Below are positions 1-6,697 of a DNA stretch of 10,124 nucleotides, piece after piece (position 1 is the stretch's first letter; each line of letters starts with the position of its first letter). The position numbers and the translations under genes are program-made. The notes under the pieces are model-generated. The model was not told the DNA's origin, did no database searches, and was given only the letters and a program-made list of their open reading frames with translations. Origin of the DNA: an uncultured Lachnospiraceae bacterium (GTDB lineage: Bacteria; Bacillota; Clostridia; Lachnospirales; Lachnospiraceae); the NCBI GenBank assembly GCA_947177925.1, contig CAMWWJ010000110.1, positions 1-10,124 on the forward strand. The letters run 5' to 3'.

Positions 1-82
1 CATTTGTTTTATTCTTTTACATTTTAAGTCAGATAAAAAATTTCTCCATTATCAGAATATCTTCTTACATCAATTTATGCAA

Positions 83-120
83 TACTTTTGGGAAGTTTGG
101 TACTTTTCTGGGAAGTTTGG
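83..120. repeat. Near-tandem direct repeat (18-bp and 20-bp units)
   Basis: Two adjacent units read TACTTTT-GGGAAGTTTGG (83-100) and TACTTTT-CT-GGGAAGTTTGG (101-120); they are identical except for a CT insertion in the second. They lie in the non-coding stretch past the atp operon terminator and are not part of its stem. They could be a protein-binding site for a gene left of the window or simple slippage duplication. No further copies were noticed in the window. Confidence 0.6.
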
Positions 121-142
121 CATTTATTATCAAATTTTTTTT

Positions 143-178
143 AAGAAAAAAGAGCATCCTAAAAAGGACACTCTTTCC
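143..178 (-). terminator. Rho-independent terminator of the atp operon
   Basis: On the minus strand the arms at 149-160 and 165-176 form a continuous 12-bp stem (AAAGAGUGUCCU with AGGAUGCUCUUU) around a UUUU loop. A run of six U, then C and UU, follows. Two of the pairs are G-U wobbles, so the same DNA on the plus strand has two mismatches and no U tract. The signal is therefore directional and serves the atp genes. It starts about 30 nt after the atpC stop codon. Confidence 0.85.
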
Positions 179-208
179 TTACCTAACACTAATATCAATT
201 TACAATTC

Positions 209-610
209 CTATTTCAATACCTCAATCCGGGCAATCGCTCTCTGCAAAGCCGTTTCCGCACGAAGAATATCCGTTTCCGAAGCCTTCTCGCTAATCCTCT
301 GCCTTGCTCTTTCCCTTGCGTCTTCCGCCCTTCCAAGGTCAATCTCATGTGGCCATTCAATAATTTCTGCCATAATGGTTACCTTATCCTGAAGAATTTC
401 CACAAATCCCGCATGAAGGGCCGCTTCTTTTGTCTCTTCGCCGTAAATGGTCAATACACCCGGCTTTACAATAACCGTCATAGGGATATGGCCCTTTAAC
501 ACACCGATTTCGCCCTCGGTAGTGTTGAACTCCACCATGGAAGCCTCTCCCTCATAAAAAATCCGGTCTGGAGTAATAATTCTTAAATCAAAGTTTTTTC
601 CTTCTGCCAT
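209..610 (-). CDS. atpC: F1Fo ATP synthase subunit epsilon
   Basis: Epsilon is the rotating F1 subunit that sits with gamma on the c ring and can inhibit ATP hydrolysis. The 133-aa product has the usual N-terminal beta-sandwich (residues 1-85; TTEGEIGVLKGHIPM at 30-44 and ALHAGFVEI at 64-72) and a C-terminal two-helix domain (about 90-133). Residues 90-95 are IDLGRA, which matches the I/L-D-x-x-R-A motif through which PS3-type epsilon binds ATP and holds its helices in the compact, non-inhibitory form. The later LRAETALQRA also resembles the second helix of that subunit. The ATG is preceded by AAGGGGTGA, 11 bp after the atpD stop. It is the last gene of the operon, followed at once by a terminator. 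Assignment is certain; ATP binding is inferred from the motif. Confidence 0.97.
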   Translation of the reverse strand: MAEGKNFDLRIITPDRIFYEGEASMVEFNTTEGEIGVLKGHIPMTVIVKPGVLTIYGEETKEAALHAGFVEILQDKVTIMAEIIEWPHEIDLGRAEDARERARQRISEKASETDILRAETALQRAIARIEVLK

Positions 611-621
611 ATGCTCACCCC

Positions 622-2013
622 TTACTTCACACGGGCAAGTACTTCATCTATGGTTCCGGCATTTAAGAAATGACCTTCCGGAATATCATCATGCTTACCT
701 TCCAGAATTTCCTTAAAGCCGCGGATCGTTTCTGTAATCGGCACGTATTTACCTTCCAGTCCCGTAAACTGGGTTGCTACGAAGAAAGGCTGGGATAAGA
801 ATCTCTGTACCTTTCTGGCTCTGTTTACAACCAGCTTATCCTCTTCCGAAAGCTCATCCATACCTAAGATGGCAATGATATCCTGCAATTCTTTATATTT
901 TTGAAGTATCTCCTGCACTCCTCTGGCTACCTGATAATGCTCATCCCCAAGGATTCTCGGATCCAGAATTCTGGATGTGGATTCCAACGGATCTACAGCC
1001 GGATAAATACCAAGCTCTGCAATGGAACGGGAAAGTACCGTTGTTGCATCCAGATGGGCAAAGGTTGTTGCCGGAGCCGGGTCTGTCAAGTCATCGGCCG
1101 GCACATAAACTGCCTGAACGGATGTAATGGAACCGTTCTTTGTGGAAGTGATACGCTCCTGCAGGGCGCCCATTTCTGTCTGCAAGGTGGGCTGATAACC
1201 TACTGCGGAAGGCATACGTCCAAGCAAAGCGGACACCTCGGAACCTGCCTGGGTAAAACGGAAAATATTATCAATGAATAACAATACGTCCTTACCGCCT
1301 TTATCACGGAAATATTCTGCCATGGTAAGACCTGTCAGACCAACTCTCATTCTGGCTCCCGGGGGCTCATTCATCTGACCGAATACCATGGTGGTCTTGT
1401 CGATAACGCCTGACTCTGTCATCTCATGGTACAAGTCGTTTCCTTCTCTTGTTCTTTCTCCTACTCCTGTAAATACAGAATATCCGCCATGCTCTGTGGC
1501 AATGTTACGGATCAGCTCCTGAATCAATACGGTCTTACCTACGCCTGCACCGCCGAAAAGTCCGATTTTACCACCCTTCTGGTATGGACATAGAAGATCT
1601 ACTACTTTAATACCTGTTTCCAGTAATTCGGTTTCTGTAGACTGCTCGGAAAATTCCGGAGCCGGTCTGTGGATAGGCTCATAGTTTACTTTCTCCGGAG
1701 CCGGTTTATTATCAATGGGATCCCCTAATACGTTAAAGATACGTCCAAGGGTATTTTCACCTACAGGAACGGTAATGGGAGCGCCTGTTGCCTCTGCCTT
1801 CATGCCTCTCACCAGTCCGTCTGTTGGTCCCATAGCAATACATCTAACTGTATCATCTCCCAGATGCTGCGCTACTTCTACCACCAGTCTGCCGCCATCC
1901 TTTGTCTGAATATGAATTGCTTCATTAATCTCCGGAAGGCTGCCGTCGGTAAATTTAATATCCAGTACCGCACCGATAATCTGAGTGATTTTTCCTATTG
2001 CTTTACCTGCCAT
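622..2013 (-). CDS. atpD: F1Fo ATP synthase subunit beta (catalytic)
   Basis: Beta carries the catalytic nucleotide sites of F1 and makes or hydrolyses ATP as gamma turns. At 463 aa it has normal length. Visible motifs, in order: Walker A GGAGVGKT at 154-161 (K160, T161), the GERTREG segment with catalytic glutamate E186, Walker B VLLFIDN at 243-249 (D248), the alpha/beta family signature PAVDPLESTS at 338-347, and DELSEED at 386-392, the lever that contacts gamma. No key residue is missing. The start has an AAAAGGAGTGA SD about a dozen bases upstream, in the 21-bp gap after atpG. It lies between atpG and atpC in the classic order and is probably translated from the shared operon mRNA. Confidence 0.98.
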   Translation of the reverse strand: MAGKAIGKITQIIGAVLDIKFTDGSLPEINEAIHIQTKDGGRLVVEVAQHLGDDTVRCIAMGPTDGLVRGMKAEATGAPITVPVGENTLGRIFNVLGDPIDNKPAPEKVNYEPIHRPAPEFSEQSTETELLETGIKVVDLLCPYQKGGKIGLFGGAGVGKTVLIQELIRNIATEHGGYSVFTGVGERTREGNDLYHEMTESGVIDKTTMVFGQMNEPPGARMRVGLTGLTMAEYFRDKGGKDVLLFIDNIFRFTQAGSEVSALLGRMPSAVGYQPTLQTEMGALQERITSTKNGSITSVQAVYVPADDLTDPAPATTFAHLDATTVLSRSIAELGIYPAVDPLESTSRILDPRILGDEHYQVARGVQEILQKYKELQDIIAILGMDELSEEDKLVVNRARKVQRFLSQPFFVATQFTGLEGKYVPITETIRGFKEILEGKHDDIPEGHFLNAGTIDEVLARVK

Positions 2014-2034
2014 TTTTTCTCTTTCACTCCTTTT

Positions 2035-2898
2035 CTAGCTGATTGCTTCCGCACCAGCTATAATTTCGGTTAATTCCTGTGTAATAGTTCCCTGACGGGC
2101 TCTATTGTATTGTAAGGACAATTTGCTAATCATATCCTCTGCATTGCTTGTTGCGGAGTCCATTGCCTGCATTCTTGCACCGTTTTCACTGGCAACCGCT
2201 TCTACCATACCGCCGTAAATCAGACTTGTCACATACTTTGGAATAATCATGTTCAGGGCTTCTTCTTCATCTGTTTCAAAATTCATCAAAGCCTCTGCCT
2301 TTTTTTCCTTTTGCTGATTTTCCTGTTCACCTGCTTCTACAGGAAGCAGTTTCATCAGGGTGGGGATATGGCTTACGGTATTTTTGAAAGCTGTATATGC
2401 CAGATAGATTTCACCGATTTCTCCCTTTGCATATGCTTTTAATACTTCATGGCAGATTGCCATGGCATCTACATAAGCTGGTTCTTCGATTACTTCTGAA
2501 TAGTCCGCTTTCATTTCATAGCCATGTCTAAGAAGGGCATCCCGTCCTTTTTTACCAATTGCATAAAACACTACGTCCTCTTTTTTCATTTCACCCTTTG
2601 TTACGAGCTTCACTACGTTAGAGTTGTAGCCTCCTGCCAGACCTCTGTTCGAAGTAATGAAAATCACTGCTTTCTTCTTTGAGCCGTTTGGAGTCAGGTA
2701 GGGATGCTTTATATCTCCTGTCTTTGCCAACAGGGAGGTTACTGTTTCATACATGCAGTTGAAGTATGCCTTGGAATGCTCCGCTCTCGTCTTTGCCCTC
2801 TGCAGCTTTACGGTAGATACCAGCTTCATGGCCTTGGTAATCTGCTGAGTGCTTTGGATACTTACCTTACGTCTTTTAATATTTCTCATGGACGCCAT
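2035..2898 (-). CDS. atpG: F1Fo ATP synthase subunit gamma (central stalk)
   Basis: Gamma is the central rotor shaft that couples the c ring to the alpha3beta3 head. The 287-aa protein begins MASMRNIKRR with the long N-terminal helix (about 4-57), has the Rossmann-like middle with SNRGLAGGYNSN at 83-94, and ends with ARMQAMDSATSNAEDMI at 241-257 and the family signature ITQELTEIIAGAEA at 272-285. Residues 187-213 form a highly charged, low-complexity stretch rich in E, Q and K, in a region of gamma where lineages vary. The ATG follows AAAGGTGATCACAC, 24 bp after the atpA stop. Length and ends are normal, and there is no sign of frameshift. Confidence 0.97.
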   Translation of the reverse strand: MASMRNIKRRKVSIQSTQQITKAMKLVSTVKLQRAKTRAEHSKAYFNCMYETVTSLLAKTGDIKHPYLTPNGSKKKAVIFITSNRGLAGGYNSNVVKLVTKGEMKKEDVVFYAIGKKGRDALLRHGYEMKADYSEVIEEPAYVDAMAICHEVLKAYAKGEIGEIYLAYTAFKNTVSHIPTLMKLLPVEAGEQENQQKEKKAEALMNFETDEEEALNMIIPKYVTSLIYGGMVEAVASENGARMQAMDSATSNAEDMISKLSLQYNRARQGTITQELTEIIAGAEAIS

Positions 2899-2922
2899 GT
2901 GTGATCACCTTTTTCTTTCTGC

Positions 2923-4428
2923 CTACTTGAAGCTATTCTTAAACTCTTCAATTGCACCTTTCAGCTTTTCTTCCATCTCTTCGGAAATCACTTTTGTTTC
3001 CGCAATGGATGCCGGAATCTCCGGATACTTCGTATCGATAAATTCAAAGAATTCTTCTTCAAATTTGGTAATCTTATCAACCGGAATATCCAACAGATAT
3101 TTGTTGGTTGCCGCATAAATGATAAGAACCTGATACTGTACTGCCATAGGCTTATACTGAGGCTGCTTCAAAATCTCTTTGATGCGCTCGCCCTGTGCCA
3201 GCTTTTCCTTTGTGTCGGCATCCAGCTCGGAACCAAACTGTGCAAAGGCTGCCAGCTCTCTATATTGTGCCAGCTCCACACGAATAGGAGCCGCAATCTT
3301 CTTCATAGCCTTAATCTGCGCCGCACCACCTACACGGGATACGGAAAGACCTGCATTTACTGCCGGACGGAAACCGGAATTGAACATTTCCGTTTCCAGA
3401 TAAATCTGGCCGTCTGTTATGGATATTACATTGGTAGGAATGTATGCGGAAACATCTCCTGCCTGAGTTTCAATAATCGGAAGCGCCGTTAAGGAACCGC
3501 CGCCGTATTCATCGCTCATTCTTGCAGCTCTTTCTAACAGTCTGGAGTGCAGGTAGAAAACATCACCGGGATATGCTTCACGTCCTGGCGGTCTTCTCAG
3601 GAGCAGGGAAAGGGTACGGTATGCAGTAGCATGTTTGCTTAAGTCATCATAAATGACCAGTACATCCTCTCCGTTTTCCATCCACTCTTCTCCAATAGCG
3701 CAGCCTGAATAGGGTGCGATATATTGAAGCGGCGCAAGCTCACTGGCAGTAGAAGCTACTACTGTGGTATATGCCATTGCACCAAATTCCTCTAATGTTT
3801 TTACGATATTGGCAACGGTAGACGCCTTCTGACCGATGGCAACGTAAATACATTTTACATTCTGTCCCTTTTGGTTGATAATGGTATCAATTGCAATTGC
3901 GGTCTTACCGGTCTGTCTGTCACCGATGATCAACTCACGCTGTCCTCTTCCGATAGGCACCATGGAGTCGATTGCCTTAATTCCTGTCTGCAGCGGCGTA
4001 TCTACGGATTTTCTCGTAATAACGCCGGAAGCAACTCTTTCTATCTGTCTGTATTTGCTTGTCTGGATCGGACCTTTTCCATCAATAGGCTGACCAAGAG
4101 CATTGACTACACGTCCAATCATTGCGTCGCCTACCGGAACCTCTACTACCCTGCCGGTAGTCTTAACGGTATCTCCCTCATTGATGTTCTTCTGGCTTCC
4201 TAATAGTACTACACCCACATTATCTTCTTCCAGGTTCAGCACCATGCCATATACTTCACCAGGGAATTCCAGCAATTCGCCCTGCATTGCATTGTCAAGT
4301 CCGTGCACTCTTGCGATACCGTCAGCCACCTGGATAACCGTACCCACATCGGATACTTCCAGCTCTGCGGCATATCTCTTAATCTGATCCTTAATCACTG
4401 AACTTATTTCTTCTGGTTTTAAATTCAT
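2923..4428 (-). CDS. atpA: F1Fo ATP synthase subunit alpha
   Basis: Alpha alternates with beta in the F1 hexamer, holds the non-catalytic nucleotide sites and gives the arginine finger to the catalytic sites. The 501-aa protein has a beta-barrel start (about 25-95), Walker A GDRQTGKT at 169-176, Walker B VLVIYDD at 256-262, the family signature PAVNAGLSVS at 355-364, and the finger R365 in SVSRVGGAAQ. The helical C-terminal domain runs from about 380 to 501. The start MNLKPEEIS is usual for clostridial alpha. Its SD is AAAGGTG, about 12 bases upstream, at the edge of an unusually wide 82-bp gap behind atpH that contains a small hairpin. All catalytic residues are intact. Confidence 0.98.
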   Translation of the reverse strand: MNLKPEEISSVIKDQIKRYAAELEVSDVGTVIQVADGIARVHGLDNAMQGELLEFPGEVYGMVLNLEEDNVGVVLLGSQKNINEGDTVKTTGRVVEVPVGDAMIGRVVNALGQPIDGKGPIQTSKYRQIERVASGVITRKSVDTPLQTGIKAIDSMVPIGRGQRELIIGDRQTGKTAIAIDTIINQKGQNVKCIYVAIGQKASTVANIVKTLEEFGAMAYTTVVASTASELAPLQYIAPYSGCAIGEEWMENGEDVLVIYDDLSKHATAYRTLSLLLRRPPGREAYPGDVFYLHSRLLERAARMSDEYGGGSLTALPIIETQAGDVSAYIPTNVISITDGQIYLETEMFNSGFRPAVNAGLSVSRVGGAAQIKAMKKIAAPIRVELAQYRELAAFAQFGSELDADTKEKLAQGERIKEILKQPQYKPMAVQYQVLIIYAATNKYLLDIPVDKITKFEEEFFEFIDTKYPEIPASIAETKVISEEMEEKLKGAIEEFKNSFK

Positions 4429-4469
4429 GGATCTTTACGCACCTTTCTTTTTACTTACTTTCCTCTTTA

Positions 4470-4487
4470 CCCCATCCTGTATTGGGG
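4470..4487 (-). other. Small hairpin in the atpH-atpA gap
   Basis: CCCCA at 4470-4474 is complementary to TGGGG at 4483-4487 around an 8-nt loop, in an otherwise A/G-rich intergenic leader of atpA (4429-4510). It is not followed by a U tract, so it is unlikely to terminate. An RNA stability or processing role is possible; a chance 5-bp stem cannot be excluded. Confidence 0.35.
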
Positions 4488-4510
4488 ATTTTCCTTGTTT
4501 TGCCTGTTGG

Positions 4511-5062
4511 CTATTGTACCAGTTGTACTTTCAGCAACTGTTTGGTAAGCTCATTTAACTTGGTCTTTACACTGCTGTCCACTACTCTGTCTCCAATGCG
4601 GATTACCATTCCGCCAATCAACTCTTTGTCTTCCCTATAGTGCATTTCAAGTTTCCTGTACGATGTGGTTTCCAAAATCTTTTTTTCCACTCTTTGCTTT
4701 TGGATGATTGTAAGGGCAGTGGCCGTAGTCACATAAGCAACTCCGATTCCCTGCAGCCTTTTTACTTCATCTAAAAAGTAATGGAGGATAGACTGGATTT
4801 CCCCATATCGGTCTTTCATGATGATCAACCGGAAAAAACCTACCAGCTCTTCCTGCACCCTTCCTTTGAAAACCGTTTCCATTACCTGGATTTTTTCTTC
4901 CTTCAGGATTTTGGGGTGGTTCATAAGGGAAAGGAATTCCTGATTTTCCTCCAGTATCTTTAAAATAGCCTGTATCTCTTCCACAAAGACGGGAATCTTT
5001 TTTTCTTCTACTGCCAGTTCAAATAAAGCTTCCCCATAGGTTTTTGAAATTAGCTTAGCCAT
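4511..5062 (-). CDS. atpH: F1Fo ATP synthase subunit delta (stator/OSCP)
   Basis: Delta sits on top of F1 and ties the alpha subunits to the b-subunit stator. The 183-aa product has the N-terminal helical bundle (about 1-105; SKTYGEALFELA at 6-17) and the C-terminal OSCP domain with the family signature around YREDKELIGGMVIRIGD (142-158), followed by VVDSSVKTKL. Its first 13 bp (5050-5062) overlap the end of atpF, and the SD GGGTGAG lies inside atpF, so translation is probably coupled to atpF. Length is normal. Delta is the least conserved F1 subunit, but order and signature make the call secure. Confidence 0.96.
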   Translation of the reverse strand: MAKLISKTYGEALFELAVEEKKIPVFVEEIQAILKILEENQEFLSLMNHPKILKEEKIQVMETVFKGRVQEELVGFFRLIIMKDRYGEIQSILHYFLDEVKRLQGIGVAYVTTATALTIIQKQRVEKKILETTSYRKLEMHYREDKELIGGMVIRIGDRVVDSSVKTKLNELTKQLLKVQLVQ

Positions 5063-5565
5063 GTGCTCTCACCCATTTCTTTCAATGTTTCGTCGATTAA
5101 GCTGTCGGATACGGTTGTATCAATTGCTGCCGAAACAACCTTGCCTGCCATAATGGAGGCCAGAGAAACCATCTCTCTTTTCACATCATCTGCAGCCTTC
5201 TGCTTTTCAAGCTCTGCTTCCACATTTGCCCTCTGGATGATTCTGGCAGCCTCCTCCTTTGCATCCGCAATAATTTTATTTTCATTTGCCAATGCCTTTT
5301 TACGGGCTTCGCTTAATATTTCTTCTGCTTCTTTTTCAATGTTCTTCAGCTTATCCTCATACTGGGCCTTTAAATCCTCAGCCTGCTCCTTTTCAGCCGC
5401 CGCATAACTCAAATCCTCAGCAATCCTGTTTTTTCTGTCCTCTAAGAACTTCCTTACCGGATTGAAGAGTTTGTAGGAAGCAACTAAAAATAGTGCAAAT
5501 ACTGCTATGGCCGTAAGTACAGCATCATGAAGAAGCTGAAGGTCTAAATCAAATAGACGTGCCAT
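5050..5565 (-). CDS. atpF: F1Fo ATP synthase subunit b (peripheral stalk)
   Basis: Subunit b is the membrane-anchored stator rod; two copies reach from the a subunit to delta. The 171-aa protein has one N-terminal membrane helix (about 14-33) followed by the basic/polar NPVRKFLEDRKNRIAEDL, and then a long charged helix rich in A, E and K (about 45-135) typical of the b dimer coiled coil. The C-terminal part (136-171) is the delta-binding region. The start has an AGGAGG SD 11 bases upstream. This SD contains the stop codon of atpE (TAGGAGG at 5577-5583), which suggests coupled translation. It overlaps atpH by 13 bp at its end. Confidence 0.96.
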   Translation of the reverse strand: MARLFDLDLQLLHDAVLTAIAVFALFLVASYKLFNPVRKFLEDRKNRIAEDLSYAAAEKEQAEDLKAQYEDKLKNIEKEAEEILSEARKKALANENKIIADAKEEAARIIQRANVEAELEKQKAADDVKREMVSLASIMAGKVVSAAIDTTVSDSLIDETLKEMGESTWLS

Positions 5566-5580
5566 ATGTGTCTAAACCTC

Positions 5581-5832
5581 CTATACTAAAGGTTTTACGA
5601 ATAATAAGAGCATTGCAATCAACAAACCATAAAGACCTGTTGTCTCGGCAACGGCCTGACCAAGTAACATGGTGGAAGTAATGTCAGATTTTGCGCCCGG
5701 GTTTCTTCCTACTGCTGCTGCTGCGTGGCCTGCTGCAATACCCTGACCTACACCAGGTCCGATACCTGCGATAACTGCAAGGCCTGCACCGATTGCTGAA
5801 CATCCTAAGATAAAGTTTTCATTGAATTCCAT
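5581..5832 (-). CDS. atpE: F1Fo ATP synthase subunit c, Na+-type ligand pattern
   Basis: Subunit c forms the membrane rotor ring that carries the coupling ion. The 83-aa protein is a two-helix hairpin (about 7-37 and 53-79) joined by the polar loop GRNPGAKSD. Helix 1 has the glycine-rich GIGPGVGQG (23-31) with Q30; helix 2 has QAVAETTGLYG (59-69) with V61, ion-binding E63, T64, T65 and Y68. These match the Na+ ligands of the Ilyobacter tartaricus ring (Q32, V63, E65, S66, T67, Y70), so Na+ coupling is predicted. The chosen ATG has AAAGGAGG 8 bases upstream. An in-frame ATG at 5860-5862 with its own AAAGGA would add ten residues (MTNGEKEETN). Only one c gene is present. Confidence 0.96.
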   Translation of the reverse strand: MEFNENFILGCSAIGAGLAVIAGIGPGVGQGIAAGHAAAAVGRNPGAKSDITSTMLLGQAVAETTGLYGLLIAMLLLFVKPLV

Positions 5833-5840
5833 GTTTGTTT

Positions 5841-5848
5841 CCTCCTTT
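5841..5848 (-). promoter_or_regulatory. Strong SD that decides the atpE start
   Basis: AAAGGAGG on the minus strand, 8 bases before the ATG at 5830-5832, is the best ribosome binding site in the operon. That fits the high copy number of c. It argues for the 83-aa form rather than the 93-aa form starting at 5862, whose own SD (AAAGGA at 5868-5873) is weaker. Confidence 0.75.
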
Positions 5849-5923
5849 TCCCCATTTGTCATGGGAATCCTTTCTTTTTATATTGTTATTATGTTTCTAA
5901 TATGTCTTTCCTTTTTTTGAAAC

Positions 5924-5960
5924 AGCATACTGTAATACAATGTATTTTCTCCGGTATGCT
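5924..5960 (-). other. Nested hairpin between atpB and atpE
   Basis: AGCATAC (5924-5930) and GTATGCT (5954-5960) form a perfect 7-bp outer stem. Inside it AATAC (5934-5938) and GTATT (5942-5946) form a second 5-bp stem with a 3-nt loop. On the transcript it begins 3 nt after the atpB stop codon and is followed by an A-rich leader, not a U tract. It is therefore more likely an RNA stability or processing element than a terminator. The 131-bp atpB-atpE gap is the widest in the operon. Confidence 0.6.
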
Positions 5961-5963
5961 TCA

Positions 5964-6686
5964 TCAGGAATCGCTTCCGATTGCATCCGACACGTAAGTC
6001 ATAGTCAGCATACAGAATACATAGGTCTGGATTGCTCCGGAAAATAAATCAAAATACACATGAAGTATTCCCGGCCAGGCAATGGCAAGCTTGGACAGCA
6101 GTCCATACACAAGCGCCATCATAACAGTTCCCGAAAGCACGTTTGCAAACAAACGCAAGGATAAAGAAATCGGCACTGCTACATCACCAATAATGTTGAT
6201 AGGCGCCCAAATGGGCCATGGGTCACACAATCCCTTCAGCACGCCGCTGACCTTCTGGTGCTTGAACTTATTAAAATGGATAATGCAAAAGGTCATGATA
6301 CCAAGCGGTAACGTCACTCCATAATCTGCCGTAGGCGGTCTCAAACCGAATAATCCCGAAATATTGCAGACTAATATGAAAATAAAGATGGTGCCGATAT
6401 AATTCACAAATTTGCCGGCACTCTTCCCCATGGTACTGCCTACCATGTTCTGCAGCATCTCTACGATCAATTCCACGATATTCTGGAATGTTCCCGGTAC
6501 GTCCGTTGCCCGCTTCATGACACGCCCTGCCACACAGGAAAATCCAATAAGCAAAAGCACTACGATCAACAGGCAAACGTGAGTAGTCGTTATCCAGACA
6601 GTCTGACCAAATAATTCATAGGAAAATACTCCATGAATCATAAAATCCACATCAGCACCTGCAGATAACAAAATTCCTTGCCCCAT
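5964..6686 (-). CDS. atpB: F1Fo ATP synthase subunit a
   Basis: Subunit a is the membrane stator that gives ions access to the c ring. The 240-aa protein is very hydrophobic, with membrane segments at about 31-53, 95-115, 122-137, 166-197 and 203-232. The family signature SLSLRLFANV (174-183) contains the essential arginine R178 (E. coli R210), and Q220 in the last helix corresponds to E. coli Q252. The start ATG has AGGAGGTGA about 5 bases upstream. That SD contains the atpI stop codon (TAGGAGGTGAATGTATG), which suggests coupling to atpI. A second ATG at 6688-6690 is out of frame. The stop is a double TGA-TGA. Assignment is secure; the sequence of a alone does not settle the coupling ion. 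Confidence 0.97.
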   Translation of the reverse strand: MGQGILLSAGADVDFMIHGVFSYELFGQTVWITTTHVCLLIVVLLLIGFSCVAGRVMKRATDVPGTFQNIVELIVEMLQNMVGSTMGKSAGKFVNYIGTIFIFILVCNISGLFGLRPPTADYGVTLPLGIMTFCIIHFNKFKHQKVSGVLKGLCDPWPIWAPINIIGDVAVPISLSLRLFANVLSGTVMMALVYGLLSKLAIAWPGILHVYFDLFSGAIQTYVFCMLTMTYVSDAIGSDS

Positions 6687-6697
6687 ACATTCACCTC

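Noticed and set aside
1..82. Possible minus-strand gene start (ATG at 1-3) with promoter-like TTGATG and GATAAT boxes
   Set aside because: The ATG touches the window edge, no clear SD precedes it, and the boxes have wrong spacing (14 bp). It cannot be supported without sequence to the left.
77..499. Plus-strand open frame of 140 codons
   Set aside because: It runs across the terminator and antisense to atpC, lacks an SD, and its translation looks like an out-of-frame shadow.
901..1281. Plus-strand open frame of 126 codons inside atpD
   Set aside because: It is fully antisense to the strongly conserved beta gene; composition is cysteine-rich and unlike a real protein. Other antisense frames within the atp genes were rejected for the same reason.
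6271..6576. Minus-strand 101-codon frame within atpB
   Set aside because: It is a shifted frame on the same strand as atpB, with no SD and no family resemblance.
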